In this document: positions 25,579 through 33,821 of the stretch, piece by piece | Position numbering within the stretch: position 1 is the first letter of the stretch | How the letters are laid out: each line of letters opens with the position of its first letter | Source of the DNA: Extibacter muris | GTDB taxonomy: Bacteria > Bacillota > Clostridia > Lachnospirales > Lachnospiraceae | DNA length: 64,000 bases | Assembly: GCF_004345005.1 (NCBI RefSeq) | Contig: NZ_SMMX01000009.1 | Location: 1 to 64,000, forward strand | Direction of reading: 5' to 3' | Notes under the pieces: model-generated | What the model was told of the DNA's origin: nothing | Databases searched by the model: none | What the model saw: only the letters and a program-made list of their open reading frames with translations | Program-made: the position numbers and the translations under genes

Positions 25579-25767
25579 ATGCCAATGACGCCGAGAGAGA
25601 TGATAAAATATCTCAGGAAAAACGGGTTTGAGGAAGTCAGCCAGAACGGTTCGCACATAAAAATGAGAAATGCACAAACTGGCAGACAGACAATTGTTCC
25701 TTATCACTCCAAGCCGATGAAAAAAGGATTGGAGCAAGCTATATTAAAGCAGGCGGGGCTTAAATAG
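25579..25767 (+). CDS. hicA: HicA-type mRNA interferase toxin
   Basis: 62 residues, the normal HicA size, a double-stranded-RNA-binding-like fold. TPREMIKYLRKNGFEEVSQN is followed by the catalytic His segment GSHIKMRN and the usual VPYHSKPMKKGLEQAIL ending. It cleaves mRNA until neutralised by HicB. AAAGGAG ribosome site; 28 bp before hicB. Confidence 0.93.
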   Translation: MPMTPREMIKYLRKNGFEEVSQNGSHIKMRNAQTGRQTIVPYHSKPMKKGLEQAILKQAGLK

Positions 25768-25795
25768 CCCCGTCAGAAGTATGGAGGTGGTTGAC

Positions 25796-26194
25796 ATGAA
25801 GAAATTATTTTACCCGGCAGTATTCCATAAAGATGAAGGGGGCGGATTTTGGGTGTCGTTTCCAGATATTCCGGAATGCCTTACGGAAGGGGACGACATG
25901 GAAAAAGCATACGAAATGGCTGTAGACGCCCTGGGGCTTGCCCTGACAAGTCGAAAGGAAGAAGGGGACGTGATACCAGTTCCGTCTGCAATCGATGAAA
26001 TAAAAAATAACGATGGCATACTGGTGATAGTCGAGTTCGATATGATGCGGCATCTCAAAAAGCATAGCGCAAAGGCTGTTAAAAAAACATTGACAATACC
26101 GGAGTGGCTGAATGAAGAGGCTACTTCTGAGGGGGTGAATTTTTCGCAAGTGTTGCAGGACGCGCTTATCAGGAAGCTAAACATGAAGTCATAG
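25796..26194 (+). CDS. hicB: HicB-type antitoxin
   Basis: 132 residues. N-terminal partial RNase-H-like fold YPAVFHKDEGGGFWVSFPDI with PECLTEGDDMEKAYEMAVDA, then a C-terminal ribbon-helix-helix DNA-binding region (TIPEWLNEEATSEGVNFSQV). Longer than minimal HicB because of this DNA-binding domain, fitting autoregulation at the upstream palindrome. GGAGGTGG before ATG 25796 favours this start over ATG 25781. Confidence 0.93.
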   Translation: MKKLFYPAVFHKDEGGGFWVSFPDIPECLTEGDDMEKAYEMAVDALGLALTSRKEEGDVIPVPSAIDEIKNNDGILVIVEFDMMRHLKKHSAKAVKKTLTIPEWLNEEATSEGVNFSQVLQDALIRKLNMKS

Positions 26195-26332
26195 AGAGGC
26201 ATATGGAGAAAAAAAGATATGCTTTCATTCGTGGCTTGATTTACAAAAGCCGGAATCAAGGATATTTAACAAAATAACGAATTAAAGGGAGCTTGTTACG
26301 GGCTCTCTTTTTGCATGGAAGGAGAAGGAAAA

Positions 26333-27217
26333 ATGAGCAATAGTAGCTTAGTTAACTATACACGGATATCTCCAAACAGGACGAGTCCGCGGCAGGATAA
26401 GATAAGGAAGATAACAATCCACCACATGGCAGGGAACCTATCCGTTGAAGCATGCGGTAACGTATTCGCGCCGTCCTCGCGACAGGCAAGCTCAAATTAC
26501 GGCATAGATTCAAGCGGTAGGGTTGGAATGTACGTGGAAGAGAAAGACCGCTCGTGGTGCAGCTCCAGCCGAGCTAATGACAGCCAGGCAGTAACGATAG
26601 AGGTTGCAGACGATGCGATTGGAAACGGATGGCATTCTTCGGATGCGGCCATGAAAAAGCTCGTTGAACTATGCGCCGACATCTGCCAGAGAAACGGTAT
26701 AAAGAAGCTGAATTACACGGGAAATACATCGGGGAATCTGACAATGCATAAATGGTTCGCAAACACAGATTGCCCGGGTGCATACCTGGAAGGAAAGTTT
26801 CTGTGGATTGCCGAACAGGTGAACAAGCTGTTAAGCGGCGGGTCCTACACGCCACCAACAAATACTGCACCAGCCCCGTCGAAACCATCAAAGCCACCGG
26901 CAACAGGGGGAAACGCTTGGGTAAGAAGATTACAGACTGAGTGCAATGCGCAGGGATTCAGTCACCAGACCGTGGACGGAATCGCAGGCCCCAACACGCT
27001 GGCCGGATGCCCGCAGCTAGGCCGGACAAGCCGGGGCAATATTACGGCACTCCTCCAGGAGCGTCTTAACACGCTTGGATATAATTGCGGAGCCGTGGAC
27101 GGAATAAACGGAGTTAAGACACAGGCAGCCATCAAGGCATTCCAGAGGGCACACAATCTTGTGGCAGACGGTATCGTCAGGCCGAAGACATGGAGCAAGC
27201 TACTCGGATTATCTTAA
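26333..27217 (+). CDS. N-acetylmuramoyl-L-alanine amidase endolysin with peptidoglycan-binding domain
   Basis: 294 residues. Amidase_2 domain at about 10-160: zinc ligands in ITIHHMAGN, MHKWFANTDCPGAYL. Then a Pro/Thr-rich linker (about 170-195) and peptidoglycan-binding repeats (CGAVDGINGVKTQAAIKAFQ). No signal peptide, so it depends on the holin for export, typical of a phage lysin. GGAAGGAGAAGGAAAA before ATG 26333. Followed by its own terminator. Confidence 0.92.
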   Translation: MSNSSLVNYTRISPNRTSPRQDKIRKITIHHMAGNLSVEACGNVFAPSSRQASSNYGIDSSGRVGMYVEEKDRSWCSSSRANDSQAVTIEVADDAIGNGWHSSDAAMKKLVELCADICQRNGIKKLNYTGNTSGNLTMHKWFANTDCPGAYLEGKFLWIAEQVNKLLSGGSYTPPTNTAPAPSKPSKPPATGGNAWVRRLQTECNAQGFSHQTVDGIAGPNTLAGCPQLGRTSRGNITALLQERLNTLGYNCGAVDGINGVKTQAAIKAFQRAHNLVADGIVRPKTWSKLLGLS

Positions 27218-27230
27218 TAATAGATACAAT

Positions 27231-27268
27231 AAAAGCCCCGAAGTTTTTACGCTCCGGGGCTTTTATTT
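27231..27268 (+). terminator. Endolysin terminator
   Basis: Ten-bp stem AAAAGCCCCG / CGGGGCTTTT followed by ATTTATTT; the A-rich 5' side suggests bidirectional use. Confidence 0.85.
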
Positions 27269-27301
27269 ATTTACATGCAGGGATTTTGTTTAGTACAAGT
27301 T

Positions 27302-27613
27302 TTAATTAACTCCATGAGTATGAGTTCTGTAAAATCTTGCAGGCTCAACGTTGTACTTGATTATTTTTCCGCAGCATGCACACTTATAGTGTGTTTCCTG
27401 ATACATAACACACTGGTAACCCTTGAAAGGGTTCGTATGTGTATATGTATAAGTCTTTACATGGTTGCAGGGGATATGAGAGCAGGATGCTGCATCGGCT
27501 GGTATTGCCTGGAATCCTAAGGTAAACATTACCGCAAATGCACAAAGAATAGCTGCAATTCTTTTTCCTATTTTGGAGTCCCTCTTGTTAATTGTAACAT
27601 CATTATTTTTCAT
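27302..27613 (-). CDS. Secreted Cys/His-rich protein of unknown function (possible prophage cargo)
   Basis: 103 residues. N-terminal charged region, hydrophobic core AAILCAFAVMFTLGFQAI and a likely signal peptidase site after ADAA. The mature part has six Cys in CSHIPCNH, YQC, and CACCGK, plus several His, suggesting disulfide or metal binding outside the cell. GGAAGGGAGAG ribosome site. Opposite orientation to the lysis genes and next to the right att site, the usual place for lysogenic-conversion genes. No family recognised. Confidence 0.75.
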   Translation of the reverse strand: MKNNDVTINKRDSKIGKRIAAILCAFAVMFTLGFQAIPADAASCSHIPCNHVKTYTYTHTNPFKGYQCVMYQETHYKCACCGKIIKYNVEPARFYRTHTHGVN

Positions 27614-27954
27614 ATACTTCTCTCCCTTCCTATTATATAGTTATTAATTTTATCATACACACTTTATTGAAAAAAGTACGCAAATGTCTGTATACGGCGA
27701 TAGTTTGTCTGTAAATATATTAAACGTTATTTACCAATAAGTATGCTACTATATAAGTGGTAATAATAGTTTAAGAAAAGCTTTTGGGTGCAATGGTTTC
27801 AAAGCATATTCGTGTTGCATTTCGTGTTGCATCGTGTTGCATAACTGCATATTTTACGGCATAAACCGAAAATATGTTCTGCATGCAGAAAACCCGCAAT
27901 CCCTCTGTTTACAAGGGACGGCGGGTTTTTGGGAAAAATTAAAAACAAGCCTTT
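27614..27954. other. Right-end noncoding region of the prophage
   Basis: AT-rich stretch without a credible gene. It holds three TCGTGTTGCA units (27810-27842) and a terminator-like hairpin at 27889-27930 (AAAACCCGC / GCGGGTTTTT). Its role is presumably integrase/att function. Confidence 0.6.
27809..27829 (+). repeat. Arm-type repeat, copy 2
   Basis: 21 bp identical to 23196-23216, in the same orientation, followed by a further CATCGTGTTGCA unit. Located about 125 bp inside the right attachment site. Confidence 0.7.
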
Positions 27955-27978
27955 CAGGTTCGAATCCTGTTACCCCGA
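27955..27978 (+). repeat. Attachment site copy 2
   Basis: Second copy of the 24-bp tRNA-Pro 3' end. The rest of the tRNA is absent here, so this is an att scar, not a tRNA. Confidence 0.93.
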
Positions 27979-27986
27979 TTCAGTAG

Positions 27987-28022
27987 GGCATAACTTCTAA
28001 ATGCAGGAGTTATGCCTTTTTC
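27987..28022 (+). terminator. Hairpin just beyond the right att site, probably the original tRNA-Pro terminator
   Basis: GGCATAACT / AGTTATGCC stem followed by TTTTTC, eight bases after the att core. It would have terminated the tRNA transcript before the element inserted. Confidence 0.75.
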
Positions 28023-28395
28023 TATGCTCCTTGGTATTTTAAGCAATGTGACGTAATATAAGCTTTTTATTGGTTAAATTTCAACCTGGTGTATTTTTAT
28101 AATAAACAGAAACAGCAGCAACGAGAGCAACAACTACTAGATTGTAAGCGAAAGAAGAGTACCCCCAGAACGACACCACAGCTGAATGGTTTTATGTGTT
28201 CTATTAAAAACAATAAGCGTATTTCTTGCATTAGTAAAATCTGCAACACTACCATCTCGTTCCAAGTTATATACAACATCAGAATTTTCATTTGGAAACA
28301 GCTTCTTCTTGTTTCACTTGATAATCTAATAATTTGCTATTTAATCCATCACTCCCTCATGCACCTGTTACAATAAAGCAAAAAGGAGTAACGCA
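28023..28395. other. AT-rich region without a credible gene
   Basis: Open frames here lack ribosome sites and plausible composition. Likely decayed mobile DNA between the prophage and the recombinase fragment. Confidence 0.5.
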
Positions 28396-28903
28396 GATGG
28401 AGCAGAAAGTTGTAGAGATTCTATGCAGAATGCAGCGTATCTTGAGGAGAGGCAGTTACAGGAAGTGAAAAATGTATTACATGTAGTTTTCGAGGGATGC
28501 GAAATTTTACAGGAGAAACAAGAATTGCGAGTGGCGAATCAAACGCTTAAAAATGTCAGGGCGTGTTACAGCAGGACAAGACCAAACTTTATATGAAGGA
28601 GTATTTTAAAGCTGTACGGATGATAACCTGGTGTTGTTTGTATCTATAAAGGCCCTGTATGAGAGACTTACAAAGACAGAGATTGAAGATATCATGCGTC
28701 GAACCGGGAAATGTGCAGGAGTACAGAAAGCGCATCCGCACAGGTTTAGAAGAACATCATTGACAAATGCAATCAACAGAGGAATGCCGCTGCAGGAAGC
28801 CATGCTCATGGCAGGACATGCAAAACCTGAGACAACGATACGCTATTGTACGGTAGATCAAGCAGGCGTGAAGTATCATCACCAAAAGTATTTAAGCGAA
28901 TAG
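28396..28903 (+). pseudogene. Tyrosine recombinase remnant
   Basis: Two pieces. At 28396, after AAAAGGAG, ATG starts MEQKVVEILCRMQR, but the frame must shift within about 30 codons to continue as ERQLQEVKNVLHVVFEGCEI, which itself stops near 28594. The C-terminal catalytic part survives from about 28631: HPHRFRRTSLTNAINRGM (H-x-x-R), then LMAGHAKPETTIRYC with the second His and catalytic Tyr. The middle including the first catalytic Arg is deleted. Remnant of an integrative element older than the neighbouring prophage. Confidence 0.75.
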
Positions 28904-29136
28904 TAAATGTAGCGAATGCTTAATACGCGTCAAGATAGATAAAAAATACATCCGGCAGGCATCGGGTGTTTTTGTTGTACCTTTTTATGGAAAAGCTGAA
29001 TTGTTGGTTGATAATGGAGGATTGTTTAACTGCGAGTGTACATTTTTTGCTAATAAACTAACAATATAGATATATTTCTTGTCAAGTACATTTCTGAGAT
29101 GTTATTTTTGAATTATTGATAAAAGAAGGCATGCAT

Positions 29137-29924
29137 ATGAAGATATTTATGATTGGTGGAACTGGATTGTTGGGGAGTGAAGCGGCAAAAGAATTGATTG
29201 CAAGAGGTCATGAAGTAACGACGATTGCACGCGCCATCCCCCCATCCGATGGAGGAATGCCTCAAGAAATGAAGGTTGAACAAGGGAATTATTTGGAAAT
29301 GACAGAAGAAGAACTAAGAAAGAAATTTCAGGGGTATGACGGGTTTATCTTTGCCGCAGGAATAGACGAACGTGTGATAAGCACTCCTCCAGTCTACGAA
29401 TTGTATAAAAAGCACAATGTGTACCCGATACGTAAGCTGCTTAAGATTGCAAAGGAATGCGGTGTGAAGCACTCCGTCATCTGTGGCTCCTATCTTGCTT
29501 ACTTAGCTAAGAAATGGCCGGAAAAAGAATTGACACGTTGGCACCCTTATATCCGAAGCCGGATTGATCAGGAGAATGCAGCTATGGAATATACAGATGA
29601 GAATTTTAATGTGTCGGTGTTGGAGCTGCCGTATATTTTCGGAACACAGCCAGCCAGAAATTGATTTACGTTCCTAGGCAGCGGTGTGTTGTGGAAAGCG
29701 AAAAGCTGATGGCAAAACAGAAAAGTAAAGATTTAGAAAGTGGAATGGATGCAGTAAAATTAGCTGACGTGCAATACGATAAAGCATATATTGACCAAGC
29801 CGAGGGGAGTGATTTCCTTGGTGTGACAGAAGATGATATCAACAAGGCAATTGCTGAATCTGTTGAATCATGTATGAACTTTATAAACAATAAGGTTGAA
29901 ATGAAAGAAATGAAGGCGGACTAA
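29137..29924 (+). pseudogene. NAD-dependent epimerase/dehydratase-family gene, interrupted
   Basis: N-terminal Rossmann portion MKIFMIGGTGLLGSEAAKEL to about residue 175 (VSVLELPYIFGTQPARN) ends at TGA 29662-29664. A second frame from about 29661 carries a matching C-terminal tail (DAVKLADVQYDKAYIDQAEG, EDDINKAIAESVESCMNFI). The stretch between, roughly 50-70 residues judged from the family's usual length, is gone and the halves are out of frame. Extended-SDR fold; the catalytic YxxxK segment appears altered (YLAYLAKK). Confidence 0.7.
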
Positions 29925-30049
29925 TCATAGGAGAGTGCTTCTATGATATAAGAAGCCCTTTAGGCAGAAACCTGCTACAGAAAAGAGGAATCATGTCGCT
30001 GCTGCATCCCGCCGCAGGCGGAGAATCTTGCAAATGGGATTCATTTCGA

Positions 30050-30085
30050 TTCATGATATAGAAAACTTGTTTCCTATATCATGAA
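30050..30085. repeat. 12-bp inverted repeat hairpin
   Basis: TTCATGATATAG (30050-30061) and CTATATCATGAA (30074-30085) are exact complements with a 12-base loop, in a gene-free stretch (29925-30158). Followed by AAACCTTTT only, so terminator function is doubtful. Confidence 0.7.
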
Positions 30086-30158
30086 AACCTTTTGTAGAAT
30101 GCAGATTCTATGTGCTTGAAAAGCAGAGCAATGACTCCTCTTAAATGGAATATCCAAT

Positions 30159-30499
30159 TATTTCCAGTTATAAGAATGGTGAGTGATTTCAAGACGCTCT
30201 CCCATGACTCCGAAGAAGACAGTGTGGCTGCTTGGGATTTACCTGCACGAAGCGAGTGATAACCAATGGTTCCCTTTTCCCTTGGAGAGACCTCTTATGT
30301 TCTATAGCTAGTTTTAGAACATCCATCGCCATCTCTTTCGTGGAAAAATCGATGCTTACGTCGCAATCGTCAATGACAGCTGCCAGGTCATCTACGACAG
30401 GGACACCAAGGTCATATCCAACCATTGCGGCCTGCCCCAAGTCTTGTCCAATATACTCCCGTTTCCCATCTTTCCCTTTGGTCCCACTACAATAACTTT
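30159..30499 (-). pseudogene. Second, broken dapB copy
   Basis: Recognisable dapB pieces in the correct order: KVIVVGPKGKMG (start codon replaced by GAG), then after a deletion EYIGQDLGQAAMVGYDLGVP and CDVSIDFSTKEMAMDVLKLA. A large central deletion removes the GTTGFS to DAPSGTS catalytic part. Then GTIGYHSLRAG and, after one lost base, IPSSHTVFFGVMGERLEITH. At least three lesions. Sequence clearly diverged from the intact dapB at 22070-22867, so it is an old paralogue or horizontally acquired copy rather than a recent duplication. Confidence 0.85.
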
Positions 30500-30577
30500 C
30501 TCAAGTTGCAAAATTGGTAATATCGATGCATCTGCACGGTATAGTGTAGAACCGTCTCGGAAATGGAGCGGTTTGTA

Positions 30578-31408
30578 TTATTGGACTTTAATATCTAAAG
30601 AAAAGTCTGTGAACTTCAAGTTATAATCATCGCTGTATACGTTTGGAACAACCACTTGAAAATCTTTCGCCTGGTCGATAACCGGGAATACGAGAATACC
30701 GGAAGTAGACGCGCCAGGTGTAACATCATATCCTAATTCCTCATAACCGCCGTCATAGGGAGACGTGCTGTTGGTGTCTTGCTGAATTTGCTTGCCATCT
30801 TGGATGATTCGGATATCATATCGTCCAAAGCTGGCATTTTCAGTCCCACTATTAGTTACTGTCATATAAACTCTTGTTTCTATGTCAGAGAATTCTACTT
30901 TATCAACAGATACTGCAAGCCCGTTTTGCTCCGCAGATACAGATGAAACGAGTTCCTTGGTCGTTGGGGCGACCGCCTCTATATAAGTTAATTTTGTTAC
31001 AGAATCTGCTTTTATAACCGGGCAGGTTATCGTGCCGCCCATGAGGTTTTCCCCTTCGAATGTATCGGTGATTTCCCCATCAATAGCAACATAATCATTA
31101 ACCGCGAATGAGCTGTCTTCCAATCCAAAAATAAAGTCCTTGCTATAGTTTACGATATCATAATAAGCTTGATACGCAGCAATACCATCTTCAGTATCAG
31201 GACCGTTAAAAATCTGAGCATTTAATTTGACGTACTTTCCTTTGTATTTTTCAGGATCAGTGAATACATCAGAAATCTGCTCTTCATCAATATACTCTTT
31301 CTCCTTTGGTTTGGATTTTTCCTTTGTTTCAGAGCTTTCGCCACCACAGGCGGCTAGTGAAAGCGCCATAGTTGCTGCCAATAAAGCAGCTAAAATTTTC
31401 TTTTTCAT
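30578..31408 (-). CDS. Putative lipoprotein with C-terminal DUF4352-like domain
   Basis: 276 residues. Signal peptide with lipobox LSLAAC at residues 16-21 (lipid-modified Cys, then GGES). A charged linker (KEKSKPKEKEY), a first domain with an OB-like strand pattern (DPEKYKGKYVKLNAQIFNG), then a beta-sandwich region VDKVEFSDIETRVYMTVTNS that resembles DUF4352/immunoglobulin-like lipoproteins. Surface-anchored; function unknown. GAGAGGAAAAAG ribosome site. Intact despite lying among pseudogenes. Confidence 0.82.
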   Translation of the reverse strand: MKKKILAALLAATMALSLAACGGESSETKEKSKPKEKEYIDEEQISDVFTDPEKYKGKYVKLNAQIFNGPDTEDGIAAYQAYYDIVNYSKDFIFGLEDSSFAVNDYVAIDGEITDTFEGENLMGGTITCPVIKADSVTKLTYIEAVAPTTKELVSSVSAEQNGLAVSVDKVEFSDIETRVYMTVTNSGTENASFGRYDIRIIQDGKQIQQDTNSTSPYDGGYEELGYDVTPGASTSGILVFPVIDQAKDFQVVVPNVYSDDYNLKFTDFSLDIKVQ

Positions 31409-31603
31409 AACTTTTTCCTCTCTTCCTTTGTTTTAGCTAGGAGGAACGTATTCAGGCTTCGCAGCCATCGAATTCCTTCTTGTTTAGATTTTACAATGCT
31501 CCGTAATAAAAGTAAATATAACTTTGCATAATCATGCAAATGATTTTTGTAATTATATAGAAAGAACCAGCTAAGGGATGCTTAGCCGGTTCACAGTATT
31601 CTA

Positions 31604-32068
31604 TCAATTCATTTTATATATAAAGAAATTTAGCAGGGCGGCAAACACACACCATAATAGATAGGGTATCTGCAGATATGCTGCCAGGGGGCTTATCTTA
31701 TAGAATTCCTTAATCATCAAGCATATAAGGGCAATTAATACTACAAGCCATATCAAAGCGAATAAGTAAAGGTTAAACCGGAAGAAAATAATGCTCCAGC
31801 AAAAGTTAAAGAATAATTGAAGCATATATATCTTCAATGCTCTGCCTTTAGCCGGGCTATCTGAGTCATAAATTATGTACGATGATATTCCCATTAAGAC
31901 GTACAGAATCGTCCAAACAATCGGGAAGACATATGACGGGGGGCTGAAATCAGGTCTGTTGATAGAAGAATACGTTGTCATGCTCCTGCTCAACAAAGAA
32001 GATAATGACCCCACTGCAAGAGGGATAAGAATAGATATTATTAATGGGCTTCTACTTTTTTCATTCAT
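31604..32068 (-). CDS. tspO: TspO/MBR-family tryptophan-rich sensory protein
   Basis: 154 residues with five membrane helices. Family motifs: INRPDFSPPSYVFPIVWTIL (P-x-W-x-x-Y-type loop), LQLFFNFCWSIIFFRFNLY, and IPYLLWCVFAALLNFF. Bacterial TspO proteins bind porphyrins and steroids and are linked to stress signalling. AAGGAA ribosome site; ends 41 bp before an unannotated stretch after the lipoprotein leader. Confidence 0.92.
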   Translation of the reverse strand: MNEKSRSPLIISILIPLAVGSLSSLLSRSMTTYSSINRPDFSPPSYVFPIVWTILYVLMGISSYIIYDSDSPAKGRALKIYMLQLFFNFCWSIIFFRFNLYLFALIWLVVLIALICLMIKEFYKISPLAAYLQIPYLLWCVFAALLNFFIYKMN

Positions 32069-32099
32069 ATCATCACATTTTCCTTGCTTTACTTAAATC

Positions 32100-32282
32100 T
32101 TATGCAGCTTTCCTGGCAAGTATGCTTGCCAGCATATCAGCAAGAGTCGTCAAATCGGCAGAGAGTACAGCAATCTCATCTTCCGGCAGGCACTCCGAAA
32201 TCTGACAGGCATATGCGGAATTAATGATGACGTGGAGCAGCTGACAGATGTAGATAGGGGCAGAATGGAAAAAAGCCCGCAT
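32100..32282 (-). CDS. Small protein or remnant, weak resemblance to DUF6774
   Basis: 60 codons; the informative part is AYACQISECLPEDEIAVLSA plus DLTTLADMLASILA, an acidic helical pattern like small Clostridial proteins of the DUF6774 kind. The only ATG (32282) lies inside the terminator hairpin of the upstream Spo0A-like gene and has no ribosome site. The gene is therefore probably 5'-truncated or not expressed. Confidence 0.35.
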   Translation of the reverse strand: MRAFFHSAPIYICQLLHVIINSAYACQISECLPEDEIAVLSADLTTLADMLASILARKAA

Positions 32283-32291
32283 AAGCGGGCT
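32268..32291 (-). terminator. Terminator of the first Spo0A-like gene
   Basis: On the minus strand AGCCCGC-TTAT-GCGGGCT followed by TTTTT; it begins at the last base pairs of the coding region (stop at 32290-32292). Confidence 0.85.
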
Positions 32292-32619
32292 ACCCTTCCT
32301 GATACAAGTAGTTGTAGAGAATGTCTATGAATTCTCCGTTTGCTGGTTTCTGCTTTAACTCGTAGCCGGTAATGCTGATTAGAAGTTCCCGGTTACCTTT
32401 ATACCAGCAGGTTGAAATAGCAGTGCGGATACAATGCTCTACGTTATCCCTTGAGGTACTGAAATGTGTCGCTACATCGATATACAGCGTCTTGTAGATA
32501 GACAGCAGGTACTCGGTATTTGACATGCACAGATGTAGTGCATACAGCAGAAAGTGAAACCCTTTCAGTGTAGAACGTATCCCGAGCTTTAATAATAAAG
32601 CTCTTTGTTGTTTGTCCAT
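32290..32619 (-). CDS. Orphan Spo0A C-terminal (effector) domain protein, copy 1
   Basis: 109 residues consisting only of the Spo0A DNA-binding domain. LGIRSTLKGFHFLLYALHLC corresponds to the first helices, SIYKTLYIDVATHFSTSRDN with VEHCIRTAISTCWYKGN to the recognition-helix region, and KPANGEFIDILYNYL to the C-terminal sigma-contact helix. The phosphoacceptor receiver domain is absent, so it cannot be switched by the phosphorelay; it may be a constitutive or competing binder of 0A-box-like sites. GAGGAGGGGG ribosome site. Same length as the paralogue at 37741-38070. Confidence 0.88.
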   Translation of the reverse strand: MDKQQRALLLKLGIRSTLKGFHFLLYALHLCMSNTEYLLSIYKTLYIDVATHFSTSRDNVEHCIRTAISTCWYKGNRELLISITGYELKQKPANGEFIDILYNYLYQEG

Positions 32620-32989
32620 GGTGGTGCCCCCTCCTCACGACCTTACGGCTATATTGTAAGCATTTAGCCGTGAAAAAGAGAATTGTGGAACTAAACAGAT
32701 TTTAATGGATTAAAATAATGTAAAAAAGTCTAAAAAAGATGATAACAGAAATGTTACTACATATAAGGACAGATTGATACGCCAAAGCAAAATGAAGAAC
32801 TAACATCGCAGGCCAGATCTGACCGGATGGCTGTAGGCCGCCGCAGAGAAACAGAGCATAGATGGCTTTAAGTACCGTATGAGAATACCGGAATCACTTG
32901 ACAGATTCTGTATTAGAACTTAGAGTAAAATAAAATTCACATAAGAAAATAAAGCGGTTCAAATGCAAGAATTGTGAAGGGAGGGTATC
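32620..32989. other. Gene-free region upstream of the Spo0A-like and acetyltransferase genes
   Basis: Contains an imperfect ACGGCTATATTGTAAGC / TAGCCGT hairpin near 32645-32672; otherwise I see nothing. Confidence 0.45.
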
Positions 32990-33238
32990 ATGATTCATTA
33001 TATAAATGATGATAAAGAACTGGATTCAGATGTCTTTATTGAAATGGCTAATCAAATATGGCCTGGCTCGTATGATGCTAAGCGGATGCAGGAGGCCATT
33101 GGCAGAGAACTGATGTCACGAGCCGCAGATATTTCCCCTACATCCCTGTTTTTCGGGGCTCAGCCTGAAGCAGAAGGATTCTACGAAAATCTCGGAATAG
33201 AGAAATCGCTGCAGTCATTTTTTATCAGGAAGGAGTAA
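32990..33238 (+). pseudogene. GNAT acetyltransferase with in-frame core deletion
   Basis: 82 codons. The start (MIHYINDDKELDSDVFIEMA) and the end (IGRELMSRAADISPTSLFFG, then AQPEAEGFYENLG) match the two ends of a GNAT enzyme, but the roughly 45-60 residues of the central sheet and the acetyl-CoA pyrophosphate loop (only its final G-x-E is left) are missing. The two halves are joined in frame after RMQEA. GAAGGGAGGG ribosome site is kept, so a short inactive protein may still be made. Confidence 0.75.
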
Positions 33239-33240
33239 AT

Positions 33241-33351
33241 ATGGATATTTTTAAAGTCAAGGACAGAAATCCAATGTTGATAGAACAGCTTGAGAGGGTC
33301 TGGAAAGAATCTGTAAAAGAAACCCTGTCCCCATCCTTATTGGTAGGATAA
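33241..33351 (+). pseudogene. N-terminal fragment of another GNAT acetyltransferase
   Basis: 36 codons beginning MDIFKVKDRNPMLIEQLERV then WKESVKETL, the opening helix of YjaB-like acetyltransferases, followed by a short unrelated tail and TAA. It starts two bases after the preceding pseudogene. Confidence 0.6.
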
Positions 33352-33380
33352 CACTATCAAATATTAAGTAGGACACAAAA

Positions 33381-33821
33381 ATGGAAGAAAACACAAGCTT
33401 TATACCGGAAATCTACATCGGTGAGAATTGGAACTGGTTTATCAACAACTATGACACAGGAGTAAAAGCAAGAGGTGATGATGGCATTACGCCACACATC
33501 GGTGCCAATGGCAACTGGTTCATAAGAGAGTCCGACACGCAGGTGCCGGCAACTGGTCCGGCCGGTCCACAGGGAATCCAGGGACCAAAGGGAGATAAAG
33601 GAGAACCGGGGCCGGTAAACATTGCCGATAATCTTGATACCACGGTCGAGGGTTATGCATTAGATGCCAGGCAGGGTAAGATACTGAATGATAACATGAA
33701 AGAGCTGATAAAGGTGGATTACATCTCACAGCAGATTAGTTTGATTCCATCAGGGGGCAGCAATTATAACGTACAGATTCCTTATTCTGTCCCAGAAGGA
33801 AGGGTCGGATATGAAAGGTAA
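33381..33821 (+). pseudogene. Phage tail-fibre/collagen-like fragment
   Basis: 146 residues: two repeats with ENWNWFINNYDTGVKARGDDG / NGNWFIRESDTQVPATG, a short collagen-type Gly-X-Y run (GPAGPQGIQGPKGDKGEPGP), then NLDTTVEGYALDARQGKIL, a segment typical of Firmicute prophage tail or receptor-binding proteins. Far shorter than normal tail fibres and isolated from any phage module, so probably a fragment. The end overlaps the next gene by 11 bp; ribosome site weak. Confidence 0.65.

Larger units (their letters stand above)
23136..27978. mobile_element. Relic prophage integrated in tRNA-Pro (about 4.8 kb)
   Basis: Bounded by two identical 24-bp copies of the tRNA-Pro 3' end. Contents from left: tyrosine integrase pointing at the tRNA, a truncated ImmA-like fragment, the end of a phage structural-type gene, small coiled-coil membrane protein, holin, HicAB, N-acetylmuramoyl-alanine amidase, and a secreted Cys-rich protein. 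No replication, packaging, capsid or tail genes remain, so it is a deletion derivative or satellite-like remnant rather than a full phage. The tRNA itself is restored intact. Confidence 0.9.

Noticed and set aside
23196-27842. CRISPR array from TCGTGTTGCA repeats
   Set aside because: Only a few very short units at the two ends of the element, without regular spacers or cas genes; they fit integrase arm sites.
27955-27978. Second tRNA-Pro
   Set aside because: Only the 3' 24 bases are present; the rest of the cloverleaf is missing, so it is an attachment-site scar.
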